NCBI GenBank assembly: GCA_041485845.1
Contig: JBGPKH010000177.1
Location: forward strand, 1-14,077
Direction of reading: 5' to 3'
Length of the DNA: 14,077 bases
DNA from: OMOG01 sp041485845
GTDB lineage: Bacteria; Acidobacteriota; Terriglobia; Bryobacterales; Bryobacteraceae
The notes under the pieces: generated by a model
Databases searched by the model: none
Told to the model about the DNA's origin: nothing
Seen by the model: the letters and a program-made list of their open reading frames with translations, nothing else
Shown: in pieces, positions 1 through 6,784 of the stretch
Position numbering within the stretch: the first letter of the stretch is position 1
How the letters are laid out: the number at the start of each line of letters is the position of its first letter
Translations under genes and position numbers: made by a program

Positions 1-2
1 AG

Positions 3-479
3 GAGATCTACGGAAGCTCGCCTCTGCCGGTGGGCAAACCGGCGCTGGTGACGCTCGGTATGAGCCGGCCACTGGAGGAGATCTCACCGCTTCCCTGGTT
101 ACAGGCGCCGGCCGGCATCTCCATAGAGAGCCCGCCCGTGCGTGTATGGAGCGCGCGCCAGGTGAGCTGGCGCATCCGGCCCCTGCGCCCGCTCTCAGGC
201 GAGCTGCAATGGGTCGTCGGCGGAAAAAATGTGACCAAGACGATCCGTGCCGGCCAGGGTTTTCATTATCATTCGCGCCGGCGCGCGCGATCCCTGCGCG
301 ATCTCATCCGCTATCCCACCGAGGAGCCGCTGCCGGCCGGTCCGATTGAGTGGATCGAGATATCTTATCCTTCCGCCAACGTGCCTGCCCTGGGCCTGGA
401 GCTCCACTGGTCGCTGTGGTTCATCGCTTTATTTCTTTTCCCGGCGCGACGATTTTCTCGTGCTGTATTTCCCAGTTGA
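3..479 (+). CDS. 3' end of an unrecognised membrane protein (5' partial)
   Basis: The frame is open from the window edge to a TAA at 477-479, giving 158 residues, so the true start lies outside. I do not recognise the family. The first ~130 residues look like a soluble, beta-rich extracytoplasmic domain with many Pro, Val and Trp. Near the end a hydrophobic stretch (LHWSLWFIALFLF) is followed by a basic tail (PARRFSRAVF). By the positive-inside rule this suggests a C-terminal membrane helix with the tail in the cytoplasm, and so probably an N-terminal helix before the window. GC-rich third positions over the whole length and the lack of a competing frame support real coding. It converges on the glycosidase gene on the other strand. 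Function is unknown. Confidence 0.6.
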   Translation, partial: EIYGSSPLPVGKPALVTLGMSRPLEEISPLPWLQAPAGISIESPPVRVWSARQVSWRIRPLRPLSGELQWVVGGKNVTKTIRAGQGFHYHSRRRARSLRDLIRYPTEEPLPAGPIEWIEISYPSANVPALGLELHWSLWFIALFLFPARRFSRAVFPS

Positions 480-493
480 TTCTGTTGATTGAG

Positions 494-526
494 GCTGGTC
501 CTCGCCGTGGTGAGAACGGCGGCCAG
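494..526. terminator. Possible bidirectional terminator hairpin between convergent genes
   Basis: CGCCG (503-507) pairs with CGGCG (517-521) across a 9-nt loop. Outside it CTGG (494-497) can pair with CCAG (523-526). It sits between the stop codons of two convergent genes, where a shared terminator is expected. There is no T-tract on either side, so intrinsic termination is uncertain. Confidence 0.35.
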
Positions 527-545
527 GATAGCACGTGCGGCCGCC

Positions 546-570
546 GATGAACGCGGATCAACGCCGATAA
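546..570. repeat. Short period-10 repeat (GATNAACGCN)
   Basis: GATGAACGCG (546-555), GATCAACGCC (556-565) and GATAA (566-570) form two and a half copies of a 10-bp unit. It lies in the 98-bp gap between convergent stop codons. From memory, similar GATGAACGCGGAT-type sequences are scattered between genes in many unrelated bacteria; I cannot check that here. Confidence 0.45.
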
Positions 571-577
571 GACTTGG

Positions 578-2332
578 TCATCGAACTACCAGCACGGTGC
601 CTTCGTGGGGCTGGAGGTTCACTTCGACGGCGCCTTGATTGCGGGTGTAGTTTTGTCCCGACCAGAGATCCGCGACCTGGCCTGGGGCTGAGAGGCGCAC
701 GGGGATTTTTTCGGGATTCTGGCCCCAGTTGAAGAGGCAGATGAGCGTGCGGTCTTTCAGCTTGACCACTCCGGTGCGCAGGGTCTCGTTTTCGAATTCG
801 GCGGCGACTCCGGTGGGCGGCAGGAGCTTCTTGAACATGGCGAGACGGTCGGGCGGAAGCGTGCTCAGGTCGTCGCCCGAGAGCACCATTCCTCCAGCGG
901 CGACGATGGCGGTGGCGTGGAAGCGATACTCCCCGGCGGGCATGCTTCCGCTGAGCGTGACCGCATCGGGATCGTTCCACCAGAGACGGCCGTTCTGCCA
1001 GTTGCGATTGAGGGTCTGGCGCGCCACTTTTTGGAAGGTATCCCAGGCGCGCTTGATGTCGCCGGAGCTGCGCGAGCCGTGAATCAACCCGAACGACGGC
1101 CACATGGGATGGTTGCAGCCGAGGATGAAGCCGTCGCCCGCGCCGCGCAGCACGGCCTGCATGCCGCGCCGGTAGGCTTCCACGCGCGTGGCGTGGGGAT
1201 CGTGGAGGCGGCCGCCGTGCATGGCGCCCCAGAAGTTCGCATCGAGCTTGAAATAGGTGACCCCCCACCGCTGCCGCATGGTGCGGAAGACCGATTCCAG
1301 GTGCTTCTGCACTTCGGGATTGGTGCCGTCGAGCGCGTACCAGGGGCCGCGGCGCCAGCCCTGGAAGGTGACCTTATCGGCGGAGAGAGGCTTGCCGTCG
1401 TCGCCTTTCATGAACCAGCCGGGGTGCTGCTGGAAGACGTGCGAGCCGGCCTCGGCGATGAACGGCGCCACCCAGATCGCGGGCTCGAAGCCCTGCTTGC
1501 GGATGGCCTGGAGCACGCCCTGCACGTCGCCTCCAAAGGCATTGCCGGTTTCGAGCCAGTCGCCCATGGCGGGCTGGTAGCCGTCGTCGAGCTGCACGTA
1601 CTTCAACTGCGGAACGTCTTTGGCGATAGCGGAGAGGTTGTCCATCACGTTCCTGGCGGTGACGCGCGCGCCGAAGCAATACCAGGAGCACCAGCCGGTG
1701 GGCGGGTTCTGGAACTTCAGCGGCGGGTGGTTCCGGTCGATGCGGCCGGCCAGTTTGGCGAGCAGCGCGGCGCGGTTGGGGCCGGCGGTGTAGAGGAACT
1801 CTTCGAGGTCCCACGATTCGCCCGGGGCGAGCGCCAGGCCTTCGGTATCGAGCACCACTTCGATGGAGTTGGGACGCAGATAGAAGCGGCCGTTGAAGCG
1901 CATGCAACTGGTGAAGGCGAGCAGCATGGTCTCGCCGCGGGGAGGTGTGAGAGTCAGCATGCCAGTGACTACGCGGGCATCGGCGGGCTGCGGGATCTTG
2001 TAGTGGGCCAGCTCGTCGTAGCCCAGGTTGACGGGCCTGGCGAGCGTGCCGCCGGTCTGCGAGAGCATCTGGAAGCTCTCGCCGTAGAGGGCGGTGTCGC
2101 CGGGAAGGTCGTGGGAGATGCGGAAGAGGGCGACTTCCTTGACGTGGACCGGGGTGTTGCCGGTGTTGGTGAGGCGCGGGCGGTAGAGGTCGCCGGCGCG
2201 CTCGCCGGTGAGCTTGAGGGCGGACGCTGGTTCCACCGCGCGGATTTCCGGCTTGGCGGTCCAGACGTTCAGCGCGGGCGCGGCGGCGAGGGCCAGGGCG
2301 CACAAGGGCAGCAGCGCGATGCGGGAGATCAC
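578..2332 (-). CDS. Secreted GH36/melibiase-like glycoside hydrolase
   Basis: 584 residues, probably an exported alpha-galactosidase-type retaining glycosidase of clan GH-D. Residues 1-18 form a signal peptide (hydrophobic core, AAA-P cleavage area). Residues ~20-200 resemble the beta-sandwich domain that precedes the barrel. The barrel (~205-490) carries GWCSWY at 213-218, LDDGYQ at 248-253, the nucleophile motif YFKLDAN with Asp364, and R-S-S-G-D at 421-425, whose Asp425 is the likely acid/base. WWNDPDAV (451-458) is also typical of the family. A C-terminal beta domain follows (~510-584). The start is GTG: an in-frame TAA lies four codons upstream, so no earlier start is possible. AAGGA is close to the GTG, so spacing is short. 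The gene stands alone, without a transporter or regulator nearby. The clan is confident; substrate (alpha-galactoside or other) is not. Confidence 0.85.
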   Translation of the reverse strand: MISRIALLPLCALALAAAPALNVWTAKPEIRAVEPASALKLTGERAGDLYRPRLTNTGNTPVHVKEVALFRISHDLPGDTALYGESFQMLSQTGGTLARPVNLGYDELAHYKIPQPADARVVTGMLTLTPPRGETMLLAFTSCMRFNGRFYLRPNSIEVVLDTEGLALAPGESWDLEEFLYTAGPNRAALLAKLAGRIDRNHPPLKFQNPPTGWCSWYCFGARVTARNVMDNLSAIAKDVPQLKYVQLDDGYQPAMGDWLETGNAFGGDVQGVLQAIRKQGFEPAIWVAPFIAEAGSHVFQQHPGWFMKGDDGKPLSADKVTFQGWRRGPWYALDGTNPEVQKHLESVFRTMRQRWGVTYFKLDANFWGAMHGGRLHDPHATRVEAYRRGMQAVLRGAGDGFILGCNHPMWPSFGLIHGSRSSGDIKRAWDTFQKVARQTLNRNWQNGRLWWNDPDAVTLSGSMPAGEYRFHATAIVAAGGMVLSGDDLSTLPPDRLAMFKKLLPPTGVAAEFENETLRTGVVKLKDRTLICLFNWGQNPEKIPVRLSAPGQVADLWSGQNYTRNQGAVEVNLQPHEGTVLVVR

Positions 2333-2370
2333 TTCCTTACTTTAGCGCTATTGTGGGGCGCGATGGCCGC

Positions 2371-2396
2371 GGGCGGAAGCGCCCGGCGGAAGCGCC
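2371..2396. repeat. Two tandem hairpins with the same GAAG loop
   Basis: GGGCG-GAAG-CGCCC (2371-2384) is followed with no gap by GGCG-GAAG-CGCC (2385-2396). They share the core GGCGGAAGCGCC. This looks like a REP-type palindromic unit or twin stem-loops. It is ~40 bp upstream of the glycosidase start on the opposite strand, so it would fall in that gene's 5' region if transcription starts further out. Confidence 0.5.
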
Positions 2397-2586
2397 TGCG
2401 CCACTGGGACCGCCGGCCTTTGCGCGGGAATCGTCCGCCGAGCCCCGCGCCCCGGCGCGAACGCCTTACCTCGAGAGAGGCAGGCGCCGGGGAAGCGGCA
2501 AGAGCCACGGCCCCCGGTAATGGTGAACCGGCACGTCGCGATCAACGTGACCTTCCCGTCGGATTCGGACTTACTGTTGGCACAGG

Positions 2587-2628
2587 CCTTCTTCGTCGAG
2601 CCTTCTTCGTCGAGCCTTCTTCGTCGAG
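2587..2628. repeat. Perfect 14-bp tandem repeat, three copies
   Basis: CCTTCTTCGTCGAG occurs at 2587-2600, 2601-2614 and 2615-2628 without a mismatch, followed by TATCTG where the pattern breaks. The unit length is not a multiple of three and no gene overlaps, so this is a non-coding minisatellite. Perfect identity suggests recent slippage expansion. Confidence 0.9.
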
Positions 2629-2728
2629 TATCTGCTCAACCAAAAACATGCCAGCCCCGGAACTCTCGCCACCTGCCGGGACGCGTTTCGCCTGCTCCTG
2701 CCGTCCTGATCGTTTCCCGGGCACCGTG

Positions 2729-2786
2729 GTGAGGCGTGAGTCCGTTGCGGGCCGGGAATCCAGGCAAGCCCGCCTCACGTTATAAT
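2729..2786 (+). promoter_or_regulatory. xdhC promoter: consensus -10 with flanking inverted repeat
   Basis: TATAAT at 2781-2786 matches the sigma70 -10 consensus. Transcription would start near 2793, only 2-4 nt before the xdhC ATG at 2796, predicting a leaderless or nearly leaderless message; no Shine-Dalgarno sequence is present. No good -35 hexamer lies 16-18 bp upstream (2758-2763 reads ATCCAG). An exact 8-bp inverted repeat, GTGAGGCG (2729-2736) and CGCCTCAC (2771-2778), brackets the -35 region and ends 2 bp before the -10, so it could be an operator for an activator or repressor. Confidence 0.5.
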
Positions 2787-2795
2787 CGCATCGTA

Positions 2796-3635
2796 ATGGA
2801 CGTTTACGAGGAACTGGTGCGTCTCCGCAATTTGGGGCAGAAGTGCGCGCTGGCGACGATCGTCGAGGTGCGCGGCTCCATCCCCAGCTACGAGAGCGCC
2901 AAGCTCCTGGTGCGCGAGGACGGCTCCATGGCCGGCACCATCGGCGGCGGGTGCGTCGAGGCCGAAGTGTGGAACGCCGCGCGGGAGGTCATCGAAACGG
3001 AAAAGCCCAAGCACCTCACCTTCAACCTGGGCCAGGACGCGGCCTACGACAACGGCCTCATTTGCGGCGGCCAGCTTGATGTGTTTGTCGAGCCGGTGCT
3101 GCCCGTGCCGCACGCCTACATTTTCGGCGCGGGCCACATTTCCAAGAGCCTGTCGAAGGTCGCCACGCTGGCCGGTTTTGCCACCGTGGTGATCGACAAC
3201 CGCGACACCTTCGCCAATCGCGAGCGTTTCCCGGAAGCCGCCGGCATACACGCCGCCGAGTACGAGGAAGTGTTCCCGCAACTCGCCATCAACGAGACCA
3301 GCTACGTGATCATCGTGACGCGCGGCCATCGCGACGACATGCGGGTCCTCAAGCTGGCGATCGCGACGCCCGCGCGCTATGTCGCCATGATCGGCAGCAA
3401 GCGCAAAGTGATTAACGTGATCCGCGAGCTGGAAAAGGAAGGACTCCCGCGCGAGTCTTTCGAGCGGATTCACGCTCCCATGGGTTTGGATATCGGCGCC
3501 ATTTCTCCCGAGGAGATCGCCATCTCGGTGGCAGCGGAAATGATCGCAGTGCGCCGCAATGCCGGTTCCAACTGGCGCTCGCTTTCGATGTCGGTGTTTG
3601 CCGGCGAATCGCTGCGAACCGTGCTGGCCAAGTGA
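2796..3635 (+). CDS. xdhC: XdhC/CoxI family protein, molybdenum hydroxylase maturation factor
   Basis: 279 residues, usual for the family. XdhC-type proteins bind molybdenum cofactor, help its sulfuration and insert it into xanthine dehydrogenase, CO dehydrogenase and related enzymes in the cytoplasm. The N-terminal XdhC/CoxI domain shows GSIPSYESAKLLV (27-39), GTIGGGCVEAEV (47-58) and CGGQLDVFVEP (90-100). The C-terminal Rossmann domain shows IFGAGHIS (109-116), VIDNRDTFANRERFP (132-146), VTRGHRDDM (174-182), AMIGSKRK (197-204) and HAPMGLDIGAISPEEIAISV (226-245). ATG 2796 is chosen because the protein then begins exactly as family members do (MDVYEELVRL) and the -10 box lies just upstream; an earlier in-frame start at 2736 would place the promoter inside the gene. 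The stop overlaps the next start by 4 bp (GTGA). No molybdenum hydroxylase subunit is in the window, so the client enzyme is unknown. Confidence 0.93.
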   Translation: MDVYEELVRLRNLGQKCALATIVEVRGSIPSYESAKLLVREDGSMAGTIGGGCVEAEVWNAAREVIETEKPKHLTFNLGQDAAYDNGLICGGQLDVFVEPVLPVPHAYIFGAGHISKSLSKVATLAGFATVVIDNRDTFANRERFPEAAGIHAAEYEEVFPQLAINETSYVIIVTRGHRDDMRVLKLAIATPARYVAMIGSKRKVINVIRELEKEGLPRESFERIHAPMGLDIGAISPEEIAISVAAEMIAVRRNAGSNWRSLSMSVFAGESLRTVLAK

Positions 3636-4225
3636 GCGCGGCCGGCTGCAGCGTCGCTGGATTGATTCTGGCCGCCGGCGAATCGCGGCGCATGGGTTTT
3701 CCGAAGGCTCTCTTGCCGTATCGCGGGGAGACATTCCTCGACACGCTGTGCGGCCTGTTGGCCGCGCGGTGTTCGCCGGTGATCGTGGTGCTGGGCGCCG
3801 CGGCGGAGGAAATTCGCGCGCGGGCCGCGCGTGCGGCAACTTTCGTGGTGAACGAGAATTATCGAAGCGGCCAGACCAGCTCGATGCAGTGCGGTCTTCG
3901 CGCCATACCGCGCGAGGCCCAGGGCGTGCTCTTCACGCTGGTGGACCATCCCGCGGTGGCGCCGGAAACCATCGCCGCGCTCACCGCACCCGCTTCGGCC
4001 GCTCTCCTCCGCGTACCACGCTACCAAGGCCGCCGCGGGCATCCCGTCTGGCTTTCCCGCCAACTCATCCCCGAATTCCTGGCGCTGGCGGAGAATGGCG
4101 CGGCGCGCGACGTGGTGCGCAAGCATGCCGCGGAGACCGAATTCCTGGACGTCGACGACCCTGGCGTGATCGCCGATATCGACGACCCCGAGGCATACCG
4201 CAGCCTGATCGGAGCGGGCGTATGA
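3632..4225 (+). CDS. MocA/MobA-like molybdenum cofactor nucleotidyltransferase
   Basis: 197 residues, NTP_transf_3 fold, cytoplasmic. Such enzymes transfer CMP (MocA) or GMP (MobA) from the nucleotide triphosphate to molybdopterin. Visible motifs are the nucleotide-binding loop LAAGESRRMGFPK (13-25), the central NENYRSGQTSSMQCGL (74-89), the metal-binding VDHP (104-107), GHPVW (136-140) and the C-terminal DIDDPEAY (182-189). The RRMGFPK loop and pairing with xdhC favour a MocA-type cytidylyltransferase serving molybdenum hydroxylases over MobA, but the substrate cannot be proved by reading. The start is a GTG inside the xdhC stop (GTGA) and the end overlaps the next gene's ATG (ATGA), so all three are probably translationally coupled. 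Confidence 0.85.
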   Translation: MSAAGCSVAGLILAAGESRRMGFPKALLPYRGETFLDTLCGLLAARCSPVIVVLGAAAEEIRARAARAATFVVNENYRSGQTSSMQCGLRAIPREAQGVLFTLVDHPAVAPETIAALTAPASAALLRVPRYQGRRGHPVWLSRQLIPEFLALAENGAARDVVRKHAAETEFLDVDDPGVIADIDDPEAYRSLIGAGV

Positions 4226-6606
4226 AGGTGCGGCTGCGCACGGTCCTCCAGTTCACGGGCGCGGCGACCGCGCTGCTGCTTGCCGCGTGTATCGCCGCGC
4301 CACACCTCACCGTGGACCAGTACGGCAACCGTCTGAAAGCCTCCCTGGAGCGCGCCCTGGGACGCCGGGTCGAGCTCGGCAAGGTGCGCCTCAGCCTCTT
4401 CAAAGGCCCGCGCTTGACGGTCGCCGGCGTGACGGTTTACGAAGATCCGGGCATCGGCCTCGAGCCCATCGCCTACGTGCAGGAGACCGGGAGCGTGGAA
4501 GTGGTTCCGAACATCTGGCCGCTGCTCGCCGGCAAATTCGTGATTTCCTCCATACGGCTCGACGGCGCGAGCATTAATCTCACCAAGTCCGGCGCCGCTG
4601 CCGGGCCCGGCCGCTGGAATTTCGCTTCCTTCGTGAACCGGTCGGTGATGAGCACTGCGCCGGCCATCCATATCCGGAACAGCCGCATCAACTTCAAATA
4701 CGGCGCGAACAAGTCGGTCTTCTACCTCACCGAAACGGATCTCGACATCGCGCCGCCCTCTTCGCGCGGGAGCGGCTGGAGCGTGTACTGCTCGGGCAAG
4801 CCCGCGCGCACGGATCGCTCCAACCAAAGTCTCGGCTCGTTTACCCTGAGGGGCCACTGGTTTCTCGCTCCCGAGCGCGTCGACTTGGATTTGCAACTGG
4901 ACCGCACCGGACTGGGCGAAATCACCGCCCTGGTGCGCGGCCAGACGGGCAACATCCACGGCACCATTTCGTCGCGGCTGCACTTCGGCGGCCCCATCCA
5001 CAACATCGGGATTCAGGGACGCCTCAACATCGAAGACGTGCACCGGTGGGACCTGCTGCCGCCCAAAGGACAAGGCTGGCCGATCGACGTGCAGGGCCGG
5101 CTGGACCTCACTTCCCAGCAACTGGAATTGCAGTCCAGCTCCGCGGCCAACACCACGCCGCCATTGCTGGTACGGTTTCGCGCCACCGATTACCTGGCGC
5201 AGCCGCACTGGGCGGTCGCCGTAAACTGGAACCGCTTTCCGGTGGCGCCGCTCATGGACCTGGCCACCCACATGGGTGCCGAGTTTCCGCCAAGACTGAA
5301 GCTGAGCGGGACGATGGATGGCGCCATCGTGTATTCGGGAGAAGGCAGCTTCCAGGGCCAATTGGGATTTCACGCCGCTGCGGTCACGATCCCCGACTCG
5401 CCCCCGGTGGGTTTCGAGCAGGCCTACGTGATCGTGGACCATGGGCACATACGTCTCTCTCCGGCGGTGGTGCGGACCGCCGACCAGGATGAGGCGCGGA
5501 TCGAAGCCGACTATGCCATGGGCGAGCAGACGCTCGACCTGACGATCTCGACCACTGGCATGAAGGTCGCGGCGCTGCGTTCGCAGGTGGCGCTGGCCGC
5601 TGTCCCCTGGCTGGAGCAGGTCACTTCGGGCCAATGGAGCGGCCAGTTGCACTACCATCGCGAACCGGAGCGCGCGGGCTTGCGGGAACCGGAGCGCGCG
5701 GGCTTGCGGGAACCGGAGCGCGCGGGTTGGAGCGGACGTTTGGAATTGAGCGATGCTCAAATCCCCCTGCCCGGTCTGGCCGACCCGCTGCAACTGGCTT
5801 CGGCGCACGCGGTGATCGACGGGCCTCGCGTGGTGCTGGACCAGATTGACGCGCAGGCCGGCAACGTCGCGGTGACGGGAGAGTACAGTTACGTGCCGGG
5901 CGCCGCCCGCCCGCACCGCCTGAAGCTGAGGGCCGGGGAACTGGATGCGGCGGACCTCGAAGCCGAGCTGATGCCCACGTTACGGCCGAGCACCGGGCTG
6001 ATCGCGCGCGCGCTGGGACGGACCACGGTGCCCGACTGGCTGAAAGAGCGCGCCATTGACGGAAGCCTGCAAATCGACGATCTGTTGCTGGCCGGATCGC
6101 ACCTCGAAAACGTTCGGGCGCGCCTGATCTGGGAGGTGACGCGCGTTGAACTGGACAACCTCCAGGCGCGGCTCGACCGGGCCGCGATTACCGGGAAGCT
6201 CACCATCAATCTTCGCGGCAACCGGCCCACTTACAAGTTAACCGGCAAGGTGAAGGGACTGAACTGGCAATCGGGCAAGATGGACGCGGAGGGAACGCTG
6301 GAAACCTCCGGCACCGGCGGCCAACTGCTGGCCAACCTGACGACGGAAGGAACCTTCACCGGTTCGGCGCTGGACTTCGGGACGATCGCACCGTGGCGCA
6401 GCGTGTCGGGAAGCTGCAACCTGGCGTGGTCGCCGCGCCTGCGGCTCACCGGCGTGAATCTCCGGATGGAAGACGAGACCTTCACCGGCCGCGGGGTCAC
6501 GCAGGACGACGGCCGGCTGGTCGTTCAACTCAGCAGCGGGAGCAAGGAAATGCGCATGATTGGCACGCTGGCTAAGCTGAAGGTGGAGGAAGCGGCCAAG
6601 CAGTAG
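4222..6606 (+). CDS. AsmA-like envelope protein
   Basis: 794 residues. AsmA-family proteins are membrane-anchored periplasmic beta-rich proteins, some of which bridge inner and outer membranes in lipid transport or envelope assembly. Residues 1-23 form a basic n-region (MKVRLR) and hydrophobic segment ending LLAAC, which can be read as a membrane anchor or a lipoprotein signal with Cys23. The following ~45-75 segment (RALGRRVELGKVRLSLF, then GPRLTVAGVTV) is the typical AsmA N-terminal signature. The rest is repeated beta-strand sequence of the type GxLxxxxL with no catalytic motif. Residues 480-503 are three copies of REPERAGL, a lineage-specific insertion. The ATG overlaps the preceding stop (ATGA), so it is expressed with the two molybdenum-cofactor genes although its job has no obvious link to theirs. 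Confident as an AsmA superfamily member; exact role unknown. Confidence 0.8.
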   Translation: MKVRLRTVLQFTGAATALLLAACIAAPHLTVDQYGNRLKASLERALGRRVELGKVRLSLFKGPRLTVAGVTVYEDPGIGLEPIAYVQETGSVEVVPNIWPLLAGKFVISSIRLDGASINLTKSGAAAGPGRWNFASFVNRSVMSTAPAIHIRNSRINFKYGANKSVFYLTETDLDIAPPSSRGSGWSVYCSGKPARTDRSNQSLGSFTLRGHWFLAPERVDLDLQLDRTGLGEITALVRGQTGNIHGTISSRLHFGGPIHNIGIQGRLNIEDVHRWDLLPPKGQGWPIDVQGRLDLTSQQLELQSSSAANTTPPLLVRFRATDYLAQPHWAVAVNWNRFPVAPLMDLATHMGAEFPPRLKLSGTMDGAIVYSGEGSFQGQLGFHAAAVTIPDSPPVGFEQAYVIVDHGHIRLSPAVVRTADQDEARIEADYAMGEQTLDLTISTTGMKVAALRSQVALAAVPWLEQVTSGQWSGQLHYHREPERAGLREPERAGLREPERAGWSGRLELSDAQIPLPGLADPLQLASAHAVIDGPRVVLDQIDAQAGNVAVTGEYSYVPGAARPHRLKLRAGELDAADLEAELMPTLRPSTGLIARALGRTTVPDWLKERAIDGSLQIDDLLLAGSHLENVRARLIWEVTRVELDNLQARLDRAAITGKLTINLRGNRPTYKLTGKVKGLNWQSGKMDAEGTLETSGTGGQLLANLTTEGTFTGSALDFGTIAPWRSVSGSCNLAWSPRLRLTGVNLRMEDETFTGRGVTQDDGRLVVQLSSGSKEMRMIGTLAKLKVEEAAKQ
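5659..5730 (+). repeat. In-frame 24-bp tandem repeat, three copies, inside the asmA-like gene
   Basis: Units at 5659-5682, 5683-5706 and 5707-5730 encode REPERAGL, REPERAGL and REPERAGW. Units differ at base 3 of the first copy and near the end of the third. The shared core is GAACCGGAGCGCGCGGG. Unit length is a multiple of three, so copy number can change without breaking the frame. The sequence is Arg/Glu-rich and unlike the surrounding beta-strand sequence. Confidence 0.9.
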
Positions 6607-6684
6607 GAGGCGCGTCAATCCAGCAAAATCCCAGCGGCCCCGTGGAGTCCCGGCGCGCGGAATGCCTGCCCTTGGCCGGCGGAA

Positions 6685-6720
6685 GGCCGAGTGACAATCG
6701 GCCGCAGGTTTACAACCTGC
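6685..6720. repeat. Two adjacent palindromes between asmA-like gene and PQQ dehydrogenase
   Basis: GGCCGA (6685-6690) pairs with TCGGCC (6698-6703) across 7 nt. Immediately after, GCAGGTT (6704-6710) pairs with AACCTGC (6714-6720) across TAC. The pair lies ~80 bp after the asmA-like stop and 12 bp before the -35 of the next gene. It may end the upstream transcript or be a copy of a dispersed palindromic repeat; no T-tract follows. Confidence 0.5.
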
Positions 6721-6731
6721 CCCACAAGAGC

Positions 6732-6760
6732 TTGCACAAAACCCGCGTATGCCGTAAACT
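6732..6760 (+). promoter_or_regulatory. Probable sigma70-type promoter for the PQQ dehydrogenase module
   Basis: TTGCAC (6732-6737) and TAAACT (6755-6760) are separated by exactly 17 bp and each matches four of six consensus positions. Transcription would start near 6767, leaving an 18-nt leader that contains GGTGAG (6772-6777), 7 nt before the ATG at 6785. Confidence 0.5.
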
Positions 6761-6784
6761 TCCTAGCCTGGGGTGAGAATCAAG

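Larger units (their letters stand above)
2333..2795. other. 463-bp intergenic region with repeats and the xdhC promoter
   Basis: This gap lies between divergent genes: the glycosidase reads left and xdhC reads right. It contains twin GAAG-loop hairpins, a 14-bp triplication, a GTGAGGCG/CGCCTCAC inverted repeat and a TATAAT box, each listed separately. Open frames through it look like shadows or low-complexity Arg/Ala/Pro/Gly translations without any family motif, so I call no gene. It may hold decayed repetitive elements. Confidence 0.55.

Noticed and set aside
2348..2778. Small open frames of 65-78 codons in the gap before xdhC
   Set aside because: Low-complexity products spanning the hairpins and the 14-bp repeats, with no motif and no ribosome site that I can see.
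917..2785. Long plus-strand open frame (622 codons) opposite the glycosidase
   Set aside because: It is antisense to a gene with clear GH36 motifs; its Ala/Gly/Val/Glu-rich product shows no family motif and reflects GC-rich third positions of the real gene.
4021..5916. Long minus-strand open frame opposite the asmA-like gene
   Set aside because: Shadow of the asmA-like frame; no motif, and it spans the end of the MocA-like gene and its overlap with asmA.
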